Shown here: positions 42,892-51,489 of the stretch, one piece after another
Numbering within the stretch: position 1 is the stretch's first letter
Layout: each line of letters opens with the position of its first letter
DNA from: Micromonospora parva
GTDB lineage: Bacteria > Actinomycetota > Actinomycetes > Mycobacteriales > Micromonosporaceae
Direction of reading: 5' to 3'
NCBI RefSeq assembly: GCF_000718515.1
Contig: NZ_JNZS01000020.1
Coordinates: 105,576 to 169,575, forward strand
Length of the DNA stretch: 64,000 bases
Notes under the pieces: generated by a model
Database searches by the model: none
Seen by the model: the letters and a program-made list of their open reading frames with translations, nothing else
What the model was told of the DNA's origin: nothing
Translations under genes and position numbers: made by a program

Positions 42892-44256
42892 TCAGCAGCG
42901 CGGCACGTTCGGGATGTACCCGTCGTAGCCGGTCAGCAGGTAGGCGTCGGAGACGTAGCGGTTGGTGCCGATCCGGTTCCAGACGGACGTCGTGCCGTAC
43001 GGGCCGGTGACAGTGCTGCCGACGGCCTGACAGTAGACGGCGACGGTGGCGCCGTCGGCGACCGAGCCGACGACCGGATAACTGGCACCGGGGCCGGAGC
43101 GGACGTTCAGGGTGCTCGCGCTGGTGCTCACCGTGCCGGAGCCGACGCCGGTGATGCCGTTGACCAACTGCAGGTAGTAGGTCCAGTTCCAGTTCGGGCC
43201 CGGGTCGGTGTGCGTCGCGCCGGGCACCTCGTTGTGCCCGATGATGTGCGCCCGGTCCTTCGGGATGCCGTACCTGGTGGCGAGGCTGCGGGTGAGTGCG
43301 GCGGACGCGCGGTACATCGCGTCGGTGAGCCAGGCGGGATTGTCGACGTACCCCTCGTGCTCGATGCCGATCGACTGGGTGTTGTAGGTCCAGTTGCCGG
43401 CGTGCCAGGCGATGTCCTTCTCCCGCACCGACTGGGTGACGGCCCCGTCGGAGGAGCGGAAGGTGTAGTGCGCGCTGGCCTGCGCGGCCGGGTTCTGGAA
43501 CCAGCCGACGGTGCCGGAGTACGAGCCCTGCGCGGTGTGGATGACGATGCGGGTGACCGGGTGGCTGCCCGGTCGACTGGCCACCGTGTAGTTGCTGGTG
43601 CTGGCCGGCGCCCAGACGGCCGGCCCGTAGTCGGTGCTGAGCGTGCCGACCCCGCCGGCGCGCTCCAGCCCGCCCCGGCGCGGCGCGACCGGTCGACCCG
43701 GCACCGTCTCGCCGCGCTCGCTGAACCCGGCGCGCAGCAGGTCGTAGACGCTGTCCGCGTAGCGCCGCGCCACCGACGGGTCGTGCGCGCCGCCGTAGCG
43801 GGCCAGCGCCGCATGCCAGGCGTTCACGTCGTCGCGGTCCGCGGCGGTGCGGCCGGCCTGATCGGCGTACGCGCGCAGCACTGCTGCCGCCCCGAGGACG
43901 TTCGCCGTCGCGTCGGTCCGCAGCGCGGCCGGACTGAGCCGGGTGAGCGTGGCGGCTTCGTCCAGTGTGCGCACCTCGGGGTTGCTCGTCAGGTGCATCA
44001 GCCCGTACCCGCCGGCCGCGCTCGGCGCGCCGCCGTGCATGTCCAGCCGCGACTCGGCGTACCCGAGCGCCACCAGCAGGTCGCGCGGAACGTCGTAGCG
44101 CGCGGCGGCGGTGTCGAACGCGACGGCCAGCGGGGTGGCCGTCGCTGGTGTCCCGCCGGGGTCGGCGGCGGCGGGGGTGGCACCCACGACGACCCCGGTC
44201 AGGGCGGTGGTCAGGGCGAGCAGGAAGCGGCTTCGGTGGGAGGTTCGAGCGGACAT
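42892..44256 (-). CDS. Secreted N-acetylmuramoyl-L-alanine amidase with lysozyme-like and SH3-like domains
   Basis: The 454-residue protein starts at the ATG 44256 behind GAGGAGTG. A signal peptide (1-32, ending TPAAADPG) leads to a transglycosylase/lysozyme-like region (about 45-155: ALGYAESRLDMHGG, GGYGLMHLTSNPEV). An Amidase_2 domain (about 210-375) follows, with zinc-site and catalytic residues in IVIHTAQGSYSG, SIGIEHEGY, HIIGHNEVPGATHTDPG. The end (about 385-450) is SH3-like (LNVRSGPGASYPVVGSVADG ... YVSDAYLLTG) and nearly matches the tail of the neighbouring M23 protein. It cleaves the stem peptide from glycan in peptidoglycan; the first domain could also cut the glycan. It is a likely wall-remodelling or lytic exoenzyme. 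Confidence 0.88.
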   Translation of the reverse strand: MSARTSHRSRFLLALTTALTGVVVGATPAAADPGGTPATATPLAVAFDTAAARYDVPRDLLVALGYAESRLDMHGGAPSAAGGYGLMHLTSNPEVRTLDEAATLTRLSPAALRTDATANVLGAAAVLRAYADQAGRTAADRDDVNAWHAALARYGGAHDPSVARRYADSVYDLLRAGFSERGETVPGRPVAPRRGGLERAGGVGTLSTDYGPAVWAPASTSNYTVASRPGSHPVTRIVIHTAQGSYSGTVGWFQNPAAQASAHYTFRSSDGAVTQSVREKDIAWHAGNWTYNTQSIGIEHEGYVDNPAWLTDAMYRASAALTRSLATRYGIPKDRAHIIGHNEVPGATHTDPGPNWNWTYYLQLVNGITGVGSGTVSTSASTLNVRSGPGASYPVVGSVADGATVAVYCQAVGSTVTGPYGTTSVWNRIGTNRYVSDAYLLTGYDGYIPNVPRC

Positions 44257-44276
44257 CAGCACTCCTCGCGGTGACG

Positions 44277-44305
44277 GAGGTGGGCGGCGCGGGGCCGCCC
44301 ACCTC
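44277..44305 (-). terminator. 12-bp hairpin after the M23/SH3 gene
   Basis: GAGGTGGGCGGC (44277-44288) pairs with GCCGCCCACCTC (44294-44305) around a 5-nt loop. It separates the M23 gene (stop 44319) from the amidase gene, so the two are probably transcribed apart. Confidence 0.75.
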
Positions 44306-44318
44306 GGGGTCGGGCTCG

Positions 44319-45485
44319 TCAGCACCAGCCGTTGACCGGACCGTTCACACCTGTCGACAGGTAGGCGTCGGACACCCAACTGCCGTCGCTCAACCGGTTC
44401 CAGAGCGCCGTGGTGCCGTACCGGCCGGTGTGCGAGGTGCCGTTGGCGGAGCAGGAGATGGTGACAGTGGCGCCGTCGGCCACCGAGCCGAGTGAGCCGT
44501 AGCCGGTCCCCGGCCCGGCACGTCGGGTGAGCGCCCCGCCACCGTTCGCGTCGACCACCCCCTGGTTGAAGCCGAGCGCGCCGTAGTTGTAGAGACCGCC
44601 ACCGGCACCGGCCCAGGCCGACCCGTGCCGTGCACCGCCCTGGTACGCGGCGGCCCCGTTGGCCAGCACCCACTTGCCGATGTCGTGCCCGGCGATCGGC
44701 ACGTACGCGCTGTTCTGCCGGAGCCCGAAGTGGACGTGCCGGCCGTAGGCGGCACCGCCGCAGGTGACGTCGGTGCCGGTGTTACCCAGGACGGCGCCCT
44801 GACCGACGCTGGCGCCGTTGACGGAGATGCTGTTCCACAGGTGGTAGTAGTCGGTCGAGTAGCCCCGGTCGTGGATCACCCGGATCCACCCCTGGCACAT
44901 CGTGTACGCCGCGCCCGCCCGGGCGGCACGGACCACCTGGTCGCCGCCGGCCAGGTCGACCGAGCTGTACGGCGACTCGGTTCCACCCCAGCCGTGCGGG
45001 CCGCTGGTGAGCGTCCACGTCTGACCCACGCCGAATGGCAGGGCCATCCCGGTCCGGTAGTCGCCGCCCGCGTACATCGGGCTCGGGGTGGTGGTGAGCA
45101 CGTCCCTCTCCTGCGCGGTCGTCAGCGGCGACTCGGCGGCCAGGGCGCCGAAGGCGGCCTCGCCGTCGAAGGCGATCCGCCACCCGGCAGGCTCGGACCG
45201 GGCGATGAAGATCGACCCGGTGGGGTGGGCGTCCTCCTGCCGGGGCGCGAGGGCGACGGCGGTGCCGAACGCCCACCGGCCGCTGGTACGGCTGACGGTG
45301 ACCCGGGTCTCCGGTCGCGCTCCGGCCACTGACAGTTCGGCAGAACCGAGCAGCTTGGCGGTCACCGCGGCGGTGAGCGCGGGGGTGACGGCCGCGGCGG
45401 CGGCGCTGGGCGCCGCCCCGATCAGGCTCGTGACCATCAACAGGGCGGCGGCTGTGCCGCCGACCAGTCGTCGACCGTGTCTCAT
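44319..45485 (-). CDS. Secreted M23 metallopeptidase with SH3-like tail
   Basis: The 388-residue protein has a signal peptide (1-31, ending APSAAAAAV) and a LasA-like M23 domain (about 140-285). Visible ligand segments are SGPHGWGGTESPYSSVDLAGG (His and Asp) and AYGRHVHFGL (H-x-H), with the structural segment STDYYHLWNSISVNG. A Gly-rich region follows. The tail (about 320-388) is an SH3-like domain: RRAGPGTGYGSLGSVADG, GRYGTTALWNRL, WVSDAYLSTG, closely like the amidase tail next door. It is predicted to hydrolyse peptide cross-links in peptidoglycan. The ATG at 45485 follows GTGAGG. The 279-bp leader is AT-richer than average and holds no gene. Confidence 0.87.
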   Translation of the reverse strand: MRHGRRLVGGTAAALLMVTSLIGAAPSAAAAAVTPALTAAVTAKLLGSAELSVAGARPETRVTVSRTSGRWAFGTAVALAPRQEDAHPTGSIFIARSEPAGWRIAFDGEAAFGALAAESPLTTAQERDVLTTTPSPMYAGGDYRTGMALPFGVGQTWTLTSGPHGWGGTESPYSSVDLAGGDQVVRAARAGAAYTMCQGWIRVIHDRGYSTDYYHLWNSISVNGASVGQGAVLGNTGTDVTCGGAAYGRHVHFGLRQNSAYVPIAGHDIGKWVLANGAAAYQGGARHGSAWAGAGGGLYNYGALGFNQGVVDANGGGALTRRAGPGTGYGSLGSVADGATVTISCSANGTSHTGRYGTTALWNRLSDGSWVSDAYLSTGVNGPVNGWC

Positions 45486-45764
45486 CGTGGCCTCACTTTC
45501 GGATGGGTTCTCGGACCGTCGAGTTCCGCCACGGATGCCTCCCGCCGGATCACAACCGAGAGACAACCGTCGATATTGACGCCGATTGTTGTGTAGCAAA
45601 TCGTCAAAAGTCAACGAACCCATCGAAGGTTTTCTACATCCCTGGATTCGCGCCCGAGCCGGCCTCGGCCGGGCTGCGCGCCGCACCACCCCTGAACGAG
45701 AATTGCGCCATGCGGTAGGGCGCGGCACTGTGCGGAACGCCGCTACCGGAGGGGGCGAGCGCGG

Positions 45765-46412
45765 ATGTTGACTCTTCAACGGGTGTCGATCGGCTACGGC
45801 CATGCGCCGACCGTGCTCCGGGACGTGTCGGTGACGGTCCGTCCGGGTCGGGTGCTGGCGTTGACCGGTTCGTCGGGTGCCGGCAAGACCACCCTGCTGC
45901 ACGCGATGGCCGGGCTGCTGCGCCCGCGAGACGGCGCGGTGACAGTCGACGGGCAGGCGCTTCGCGACCGCGACCACGCGGTCGAGCACCGGATCGTCCT
46001 CGTCCCGCAGGACAACGGTCTGGCCCCGATCCTGACCGCCACCGAGAACCTGCAGGTGGCGCTGGTCGCCGGCGGTGTGGCAGCGGCGCAGGCACGCCAG
46101 CAGACCGCAACGATGCTGGATCGGCTGGGTCTCGCCGGCCAGGCCGACCAGTTGGTCGAGGAGCTGTCCGGCGGCCAGCAGCAGCGGACGGCCATCGCTC
46201 GCGGTCTGGCGCTGCGCGGCGGCGTGCTGCTGGCCGACGAGGTGACCAGCGAGCTGGACGCGGGCAATCGGCAGCGCGTGCTGGATCTGCTGCACGACGA
46301 GGCACGCCGGGGCGCGGCGGTCGTGTTCGCCACCCACGACCCGGAGGTGGCCGCCGCCTGCGAGGCGGAGCTGCATCTCGTCGAGGGTCGGGCGGAGATC
46401 GTCCGCGATTGA
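45765..46412 (+). CDS. ABC transporter ATP-binding protein (LolD/MacB type)
   Basis: The 215-residue ATPase has Walker A GSSGAGKTT, VPQDNGLAPILTATENL (Q-loop), signature ELSGGQQQRTAIA, Walker B GVLLADEVTSELD and H-loop FATHDPEV. It is short, as in FtsE/LolD-like ATPases that serve FtsX-type permeases. The ATG at 45765 starts MLTLQRVSIGYG. It precedes the 1010-residue permease by 80 bp on the same strand, and a second ATPase follows that permease, so two ATPases probably drive one or more permease assemblies. Confidence 0.88.
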   Translation: MLTLQRVSIGYGHAPTVLRDVSVTVRPGRVLALTGSSGAGKTTLLHAMAGLLRPRDGAVTVDGQALRDRDHAVEHRIVLVPQDNGLAPILTATENLQVALVAGGVAAAQARQQTATMLDRLGLAGQADQLVEELSGGQQQRTAIARGLALRGGVLLADEVTSELDAGNRQRVLDLLHDEARRGAAVVFATHDPEVAAACEAELHLVEGRAEIVRD

Positions 46413-46492
46413 CGGGCCTGCGATAACCGGCAGATCTCAGTCCATCCGCACGGGACGGCGGGCGAAAGGCACCGCCGATAGCATCGCCGTCA

Positions 46493-49400
46493 ATGCTGAC
46501 CATCATCTGGGCAGCGCTCGCGGCCCGTCGGGCGCAGGCCGCCGCCGTGCTCCTGCTCGCGTTGCTCGCCAGTGCCGCCGCCGCGGCCGCACCGAGTTAC
46601 ACCGCCGCGGCCGGGCAGGCCCTGTGGCGCTACGAACTGTCCACCGCGCAGCCGAACGAGCGGCGGGTGCGACTCGCCGAGCCCGTCGAGTATCCGGGGA
46701 TGCCCGGCGATCCGACCAGGACGGTGTTCGCCGACAGGGTCCGGCAGTTGACGCCGGCCGGGTTCGACGTCGTCCTGGGCGCCCAGAGCGGCGGTGTCGC
46801 CGCCGGTCGCGCCGGCAGGGTGACCTCGAACCTGACCTATCGGGCGGGGGTCTGTGAGCGGGTCACCGTGACCGGCGCCTGCCCCCGGGCCACAGCGAGA
46901 GGTCAGGTCCCCGAGGTCATGGTCAGTACGCACACCGCGGCGCGGCTCGGTGTCGGCGTCGGGGATCAGTTCACCTTCGGCGCCGTGCCGGTGCGGGTGT
47001 CCGGCGTCTACCAACCGTTGGACGTGCGGGATCCGTACTGGCTCGGCGAGGAGCTCATCCGGCCGCCCGCCGCGGACACGGCCACCACGTCGATCCCGGG
47101 TAGCGCCGAGGACGCCATCTTCAGCGCCGAGTCGTCACCCCTCGCCGACGACGACGTGATCCTGTCCCGCTCGACAGCCGATCTCTACGCCACCGAACGG
47201 TTGCTGGACGGCCGATCCGTGCCGGACCTGCGGCAGACGATCGCGGTGCTGGAGCGCGACGGGGGGCGTGAGGGTTACGGGGCCGGCAGCAGCTTCCCGA
47301 GTCTGTTGGACCGCGTCACACTGCAACGCGGGCAGCTGGCCGACGGCGTGGTGCTGGGCGCGGGGCTGCTCGTCCTGCTCTGCTGGCTGGTCCTCTTCGT
47401 CGCTGTCGGTTCGGCGGCCGACCAACGCCGACCGGAGCAGGGCCTGCTCCTGCTCCGTGGCGTGCAGCGTCGACGGCTGTGGGTGCTGGCGATCGGTGAG
47501 CACGCCGTGCCCGTCCTGGTCGCGATCCCCCTCGGCTGCCTGGCGGGTCTGGCCGCCGCCGACCTGCTCGCCGCGCGCACCCTCCCGGCCCACGCCGACG
47601 TCGCCGTGGACGCGACGACGATCGTCTTCGCCGCTGTCGCCGCCCTCGGCGCGCTCGCCGCGGTGCTGTTGGCCCAGGCCCGGATGATGTCCGCGCCGGT
47701 CGTCGACCTGCTGCGTAGGGTGCCGGCCCGGGTACGAGGGTGGCGGGCCACCATCGGCGACGTCGTCGCGGTGTCCATCGCCGTGGGCGCCGTGGTGCAG
47801 TTGCGCTCCGGCGGATCGCCCAGTGGTCTGGCGCTGGTGGCACCGATCGCCGGAGCGCTCGCCGCAGGCGTGCTGCTGGCGCGGGTCGCGATGCTCGCCG
47901 GCGCCGCTGTGGGCGCGGCGCTGCTCGCGCGTGGCCGCACAGCGGTCGGCCTCGCCCTGGTGCAGGTGGCTCGCCAACCCCGGTTCCGGCCGCTGATCGC
48001 CCTGCTCACCGTGGCCGTCGCCATGCTCGCCTTCACCGTCGCGACGAGTGAGGTCGCCTCGGCCGCCTACCTCGACCGGTCGGTCGTCGAGGTCGGCGCG
48101 CCCCGCGTCGTCGAGGTCGACGCGACGTCGCGTGCACATCTGTTGACAGCCGTGCGGGCGGTCGACCCCGAGGGCAGATTCGCGATGGCCGCCGTGGTGT
48201 CGGGTACGCCCGCCGCGGCCGGCACACCGCTGCTGGCAGTGGACTCCGAGAGGCTGGCGACGGTGGCCGCGCCGCATCCGTCCTACGGCGCCTCGCTGGC
48301 GGACATCGCCCGAGACATCCACCCGCCCGCACCCGGGCAACCGGTGCGGCTGCGGGGTCAGCAGCTCATCATGGCGCTCTCCGCCGACTTCGACGCCGAG
48401 ATCTTCGGCGGGCATCGGGTCCGCCTCGCGATCACGATCTCCGGACGGAACGGCACCCGGGTTGCCCTTGCCCGCGAGGACATCACGCCCGGCCGGAAGG
48501 ATTACGACCTCCAGGTGCCCGAGTGCGCGCAGGAATGCCGACTCGTCAAGATCGAGATCGATGCTCCCGTGGTGTCCCGGCCACTCACGGTCCAGTTCGA
48601 GGAGCTGAGCACCGCCGACGGCGAGGGCGAGTCGGTCGTGCTGACCGGCGCACAGCTCGCCGATCTGCAACGGTGGCGGCTGCTCGATACGGATGACACG
48701 TCCATCAGCACAGCGAGCGGAACGAAAGCCGCGTTGGTCCTCAAAGTCGCGGAAGGCCCGCGCGCGAGGCCGGCCGGTGTCGGTGTGCTCGATTCGCCGT
48801 TCCCGCTGCCCATCTACCTGACCCGGTCGAAGGGGACGAGCCTCGGCGGGTCTCATCCGTACGACGGTGTCGACGGGACACCGACCAACGGGTCGGTTCG
48901 AGGTCTGGTCGACCGCCTGCCGCGGCTCGGCGCGTCCGGTCTCATCGCCGACCTGGAGTACGCGGACCGACTCGCCGTCGCCAGTCAGAACGGCAGCGAG
49001 GAGGTCTGGTTGGCGCGGTCGGCTCCCACCGATGTCCTCGACCGGCTTCGCGAACAGGGCCTGGTCGTACGGGGCGACCGGACGATCACCCAGGTCCGAG
49101 CGGACTTCGATCGACAGGGAGCGGCCCTGGCGCTGCGCTTCAACGTCTTCGCCGCGCTGGCCGGGGTGCTGATCGGGGCGGCCGGCATGGTGGCGACGGC
49201 CTCCGCCGAGCAACGCGCCCGGGTGGCCACGCTGGTGGCGCTGCGTCGGCAGGGGTTGCCGCCACGCGCCGTGCGGGGCGGCTACGGATGGCCGGTCGCG
49301 TTCGCGGTGGGGTCGGGTGCTCTCGTCACCCTGGTGATCTGGCTCCTCACCCGGGGCGGGCAGCGCCTGTTCAGCGACGGCCGCTCACCGGTCCCGACAC

Positions 49401-49525
49401 CCGACTGGCCGACCGTCGACCGGCTGCTGTTGTTCGCGGTGCCGGCCGTCGTCCTGTTCGCCCTCACCGCTGTCGTGCTCGGTCGGATCATCGCCGGCTC
49501 GGTGCGCCGCCGGAGCGGTCGATGA
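46493..49525 (+). CDS. FtsX-type ABC transporter permease, large
   Basis: The 1010-residue membrane protein has an N-terminal helix (about 10-35, AQAAAVLLLALLASAAAAAA), a periplasmic-like domain of about 250 residues, and four helices near 285-305, 335-360, 375-395 and 430-475. A second extracytoplasmic domain of about 380 residues (with VPECAQECRLVKIEID) comes next, then three C-terminal helices near 885-1000, the last followed by a basic tail. The FtsX/MacB core occurs twice, as in large actinobacterial permeases. Such transporters move lipids or act as mechanotransmitters on cell-wall hydrolases. The ATG at 46493 is used. Its stop overlaps the next ATPase start (ATGA). Confidence 0.85.
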   Translation: MLTIIWAALAARRAQAAAVLLLALLASAAAAAAPSYTAAAGQALWRYELSTAQPNERRVRLAEPVEYPGMPGDPTRTVFADRVRQLTPAGFDVVLGAQSGGVAAGRAGRVTSNLTYRAGVCERVTVTGACPRATARGQVPEVMVSTHTAARLGVGVGDQFTFGAVPVRVSGVYQPLDVRDPYWLGEELIRPPAADTATTSIPGSAEDAIFSAESSPLADDDVILSRSTADLYATERLLDGRSVPDLRQTIAVLERDGGREGYGAGSSFPSLLDRVTLQRGQLADGVVLGAGLLVLLCWLVLFVAVGSAADQRRPEQGLLLLRGVQRRRLWVLAIGEHAVPVLVAIPLGCLAGLAAADLLAARTLPAHADVAVDATTIVFAAVAALGALAAVLLAQARMMSAPVVDLLRRVPARVRGWRATIGDVVAVSIAVGAVVQLRSGGSPSGLALVAPIAGALAAGVLLARVAMLAGAAVGAALLARGRTAVGLALVQVARQPRFRPLIALLTVAVAMLAFTVATSEVASAAYLDRSVVEVGAPRVVEVDATSRAHLLTAVRAVDPEGRFAMAAVVSGTPAAAGTPLLAVDSERLATVAAPHPSYGASLADIARDIHPPAPGQPVRLRGQQLIMALSADFDAEIFGGHRVRLAITISGRNGTRVALAREDITPGRKDYDLQVPECAQECRLVKIEIDAPVVSRPLTVQFEELSTADGEGESVVLTGAQLADLQRWRLLDTDDTSISTASGTKAALVLKVAEGPRARPAGVGVLDSPFPLPIYLTRSKGTSLGGSHPYDGVDGTPTNGSVRGLVDRLPRLGASGLIADLEYADRLAVASQNGSEEVWLARSAPTDVLDRLREQGLVVRGDRTITQVRADFDRQGAALALRFNVFAALAGVLIGAAGMVATASAEQRARVATLVALRRQGLPPRAVRGGYGWPVAFAVGSGALVTLVIWLLTRGGQRLFSDGRSPVPTPDWPTVDRLLLFAVPAVVLFALTAVVLGRIIAGSVRRRSGR

Positions 49526-50448
49526 CCGCGGCCCGGCAGGACGCGCCGGTGACCACCGCACGGCCGGCTGAGGGGGTGGCCGTCAGCTGCCATCGACTGA
49601 TCCACATCTACCCCACCGCCACCGGGGACGTCGCCGCTCTCTCCGGCGTGGACCTGAGCATCGCGGCCGGTGAGATGCTGGCGCTGGTGGGTCCGTCCGG
49701 CTCCGGCAAGTCCACGTTGGTGGCGATCCTCGGTGGGCTCATGCAGCCCTCCGCCGGGCGGGTCCACGTGGGCGACCACGAGCTGTCCCGGCTCCCCGCC
49801 AAGGGCCTGGCCGCCCTGCGCGGCACCACTGTCGGCACCGTGCTCCAGGGCGCCGAACGCAACCTGCTGCCGTACCTGTCGCTGTCGCGCAACATCTGGT
49901 TGGCGCAGCGAGCCGTGGCGCGCACGGCCCGACGCCGGCTCGACCCACCGGAGGCGATCCTCGAACTGGTCGGTCTCGGCGGTGCCGGCGCGCGGCGGGT
50001 CGCCGACCTGACCCCGGGTCAGCGCCAGCGGGCAGCGCTGGCGCAGGGGCTCGCCGCCGGGCCCGGCCTGCTCCTGGTCGACGAGCCGACCAGTCAGCTC
50101 GACGTGGCCGGTCGTGACGAGGTGCTCGCCGCGCTGACCACCGTCAACGCCCAGCGGGGCACCACAGTGGTGGTGGTGACCCACGACGGCGAGGTGGGCG
50201 CCCGACTGGGCCGGGCGGTCACCATCCGCGACGGCCGGGTCGGCGCCGAGGGGCGTGACGGCCGGGACTTCGCCGTGGTGGCCGGTGACGGCACGATCCA
50301 GTTGCCGCCCGAGACGTCGGCGGCCTTCCCCGCCGGGACGTTGTTCGAGGTCGAGCACACCGATCAGTCGATCACCCTGCGCGCCGTGACCACCCCGTCG
50401 TCCCGCCCCGGAGACGACGGGGTGACCAGCGTCGGCGACCCGCCCTGA
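49522..50448 (+). CDS. ABC transporter ATP-binding protein (second, LolD/MacB type)
   Basis: The 308-residue ATPase has Walker A GPSGSGKST, VLQGAERNLLPYLSLSRNI, signature DLTPGQRQRAALA (a variant with TPGQ in place of SGGQ), Walker B GLLLVDEPTSQLD and H-loop VVVTHDGEVG. The C-terminal extension of about 75 residues is polar. The ATG overlaps the permease stop, so the two are translated together. The altered signature suggests it may pair with the canonical ATPase at 45765 in a heterodimer. The operon is divergent from the M23 and amidase genes. Confidence 0.85.
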   Translation: MTAARQDAPVTTARPAEGVAVSCHRLIHIYPTATGDVAALSGVDLSIAAGEMLALVGPSGSGKSTLVAILGGLMQPSAGRVHVGDHELSRLPAKGLAALRGTTVGTVLQGAERNLLPYLSLSRNIWLAQRAVARTARRRLDPPEAILELVGLGGAGARRVADLTPGQRQRAALAQGLAAGPGLLLVDEPTSQLDVAGRDEVLAALTTVNAQRGTTVVVVTHDGEVGARLGRAVTIRDGRVGAEGRDGRDFAVVAGDGTIQLPPETSAAFPAGTLFEVEHTDQSITLRAVTTPSSRPGDDGVTSVGDPP

Positions 50449-50505
50449 CCAGGCCGTCTGAACGGCCCCGCTCGGCTCGGTGGGCCGTGTTGTCCGCGGT
50501 CGCGG

Positions 50506-51489
50506 TCAGGTGAGCGGTGACGGCGACTCGGCGCCGGGGATCGTCAGCGCCGGTGTACCCGACCCGTCCGCCGGGACGCTCCACACGTCGGGTTGGCCGT
50601 CGTCCCGACGCAGCGTGTAGGCAAGCTGTCCGCTGTCCAGCCAGGCCGCCTGGTCATCGACGCTGCGGGTCTCCGCGGTCGCGGTGACCCGCATGGTCGA
50701 CAGGTCGAGGACCGACAACCGCCAGCCCTTCGCCGGGTCGGCGTGGATCGCCTCCTTGAACGCGAGCCGGGTGCCGTCCGGTGACAGCGACGGGCACTCG
50801 ACGTTCTCCTTGAGCGTCTCGACGGTGCGGGCGGCGACGTCACCCCGGACGAGGTACCGCCGACCCCCGGTGGACATGGTCGCGTAGAAGCGGTTGTCGT
50901 CGGCGGTGAAGGTGACGCCCCAGTAGTTGACGTCCGGGTTGCGGTGGCGGCGGCCGTCCATCGTGATCGCGAAGTCTTCGAGCGACGCCACAGTGGCACC
51001 GGTGACGGTGTCGAGGATCCCGGTGCGGGTGGAGAAGCCACTGGAGGTGTACGAGTCACCGCCGACGAACGTGGTCCAGGAGACCATCCGGCCGGAGGCC
51101 GAGACCCGGGCCCGGTTCGGCAGACCGGGTACACCGACCGCCCGGGTCTGGCGCAGCTCCGCGTCGAGCACGACAACCTGGTACGACCACGCGGTCTCCG
51201 GCTTCAGGCAGACCCCGGTGCCGGCCGCGGCGTACACCCGCAGGCATTCCAGACCGCCGACCGTGCGCGGCCCGGCGGGGTCGGTCGCGGCGACGGTGGA
51301 GACGTGCCGGTCGGTGATCGCCAGCAGACGCGGCCCGGGTGCCAGGCTGACCGCCTGCTCGCCGCCGACGGGCGGCGGTGTCCGGGGAGCCTGCGCGGCC
51401 GTGGCGGCGTAGCCGGCCGCCACCGTGCCCAGCAGCACGGCCGAGGCGACCACCACGCCGAGTTTCGCTCGGGTCGACATCGCGGTCAT
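50506..51489 (-). CDS. TolB/WD40-like beta-propeller, secreted or membrane-anchored
   Basis: The 327-residue protein has an N-terminal hydrophobic segment (about 8-28, LGVVVASAVLLGTVAAGYAA) that may be a signal peptide or anchor. Blade-like repeats follow: ASGRMVSWTTFVGGDSYTS, YWGVTFTADDNRFYATM, CPSLSPDGTRLAFKE, QAAWLDSGQLAYTL and QPDVWSVPADGS. The SPDGTRLAF pattern is typical of TolB-like propellers. The ATG at 51489 overlaps the MFS stop and has GGAAGGTG upstream. It probably works with the MFS carrier encoded just before it, perhaps as a solute sensor or partner; the role is not known. Confidence 0.75.
   Translation of the reverse strand: MTAMSTRAKLGVVVASAVLLGTVAAGYAATAAQAPRTPPPVGGEQAVSLAPGPRLLAITDRHVSTVAATDPAGPRTVGGLECLRVYAAAGTGVCLKPETAWSYQVVVLDAELRQTRAVGVPGLPNRARVSASGRMVSWTTFVGGDSYTSSGFSTRTGILDTVTGATVASLEDFAITMDGRRHRNPDVNYWGVTFTADDNRFYATMSTGGRRYLVRGDVAARTVETLKENVECPSLSPDGTRLAFKEAIHADPAKGWRLSVLDLSTMRVTATAETRSVDDQAAWLDSGQLAYTLRRDDGQPDVWSVPADGSGTPALTIPGAESPSPLT

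Noticed and set aside
45486..45764. Leader of the M23 gene considered as a ydaO-type c-di-AMP riboswitch, which often precedes wall hydrolases in actinomycetes.
   Set aside because: The characteristic conserved GGGGGA(A)CC-type blocks and pseudoknot arrangement are not visible on the minus strand; only AT-rich promoter-like sequence is seen.
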